The translations under genes were made by a program, and so were the position numbers. A model generated the notes under the pieces. The model made no database searches, had not been told where the DNA came from, and was given only the letters and a program-made list of their open reading frames with translations. Below are positions 5,505 through 5,558 of a stretch of DNA of 5,558 nt, in pieces. This DNA comes from Oscillospiraceae bacterium (GTDB lineage Bacteria; Bacillota; Clostridia; Oscillospirales; Ruminococcaceae), in NCBI GenBank assembly GCA_900768735.1, contig CAAGDZ010000281.1:1-5558 (forward strand). Direction: 5' to 3'. Each line of letters begins with the position of its first letter. Positions within the stretch are counted from its first letter, which is position 1.

Positions 5505-5542
5505 AGAGCTTTGATAAAATTTTCAAGGCTCTTTTTCTTTTT
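5505..5542 (+). terminator. Orphan plus-strand intrinsic terminator
   Basis: AGAGCTTTGA (5505-5514) pairs with TCAAGGCTCT (5523-5532) in a 10-bp stem with one G-U pair and an 8-nt loop, followed by TTTT, C and TTTTT (5533-5542). The minus strand has no T-run after the stem, so it works for plus-strand transcription. No plus-strand gene lies between 5283 and here, so it may have ended the coiled-coil gene's transcript before the toxin-antitoxin-like locus came between, or it may stop read-through of the antitoxin RNA. Confidence 0.8.
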
Positions 5543-5558
5543 CTGAATGTAAAGTAAA

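Noticed and set aside
1..5558. CRISPR array, tRNA, rRNA or insertion sequence
   Set aside because: No regularly spaced repeats, cloverleaf, rRNA motif or transposase frame was seen.

Overview
The window (about 45% GC, strong GGAGG-type ribosome binding sites, sigma-A-like promoters, intrinsic terminators, DAP-pathway lysine synthesis, GLUG-type surface protein) looks like a chromosomal piece of a gut Clostridia, most likely Oscillospiraceae/Ruminococcaceae. That placement is inference from style and protein families, not from a database match.

Layout. (1) 1-1839: the 3' part of a large secreted or surface protein with repeated beta-sheet modules and a GLUG-like beta-helix, closed by a strong intrinsic terminator (1845-1882). 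(2) 1926-4451: a good promoter followed by three tightly spaced genes, each junction with a 21-nt gap: a small carbohydrate-esterase-like alpha/beta hydrolase, an unrecognised three-helix membrane protein, and a divergent diaminopimelate decarboxylase (lysA). The predicted leader is only about 30 nt, so there is no lysine riboswitch. (3) 4512-5018: a conserved-looking cytosolic coiled-coil protein of unknown function. (4) 5019-5158: no convincing gene; a hairpin resembling the terminator further downstream and an open frame without a good start, possibly a relic. (5) 5159-5485: a compact two-promoter, convergent locus with the architecture of a type I toxin-antitoxin system. (6) 5505-5542: an orphan + strand terminator.

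The toxin-antitoxin-like locus is the main discovery. On the minus strand, a TTGACA/TATAAT promoter with an extended -10 drives a predicted mRNA of about 215 nt, whose only apparent product is a 32-residue hydrophobic peptide ending in HKKK, preceded by a near-perfect Shine-Dalgarno. On the plus strand, a fully consensus promoter drives a predicted RNA of about 89 nt into the 3' end of the toxin gene. Both RNAs end at one bidirectional terminator, whose U-tract on the antitoxin strand is the complement of the three C-terminal lysine codons. Both RNAs also begin with versions of the same hairpin. The peptide is too short for ordinary gene calling and is likely unannotated.

The metabolic operon and the toxin-antitoxin-like locus show no functional link. 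The latter looks like an accessory cassette sitting between the coiled-coil gene and a downstream terminator.
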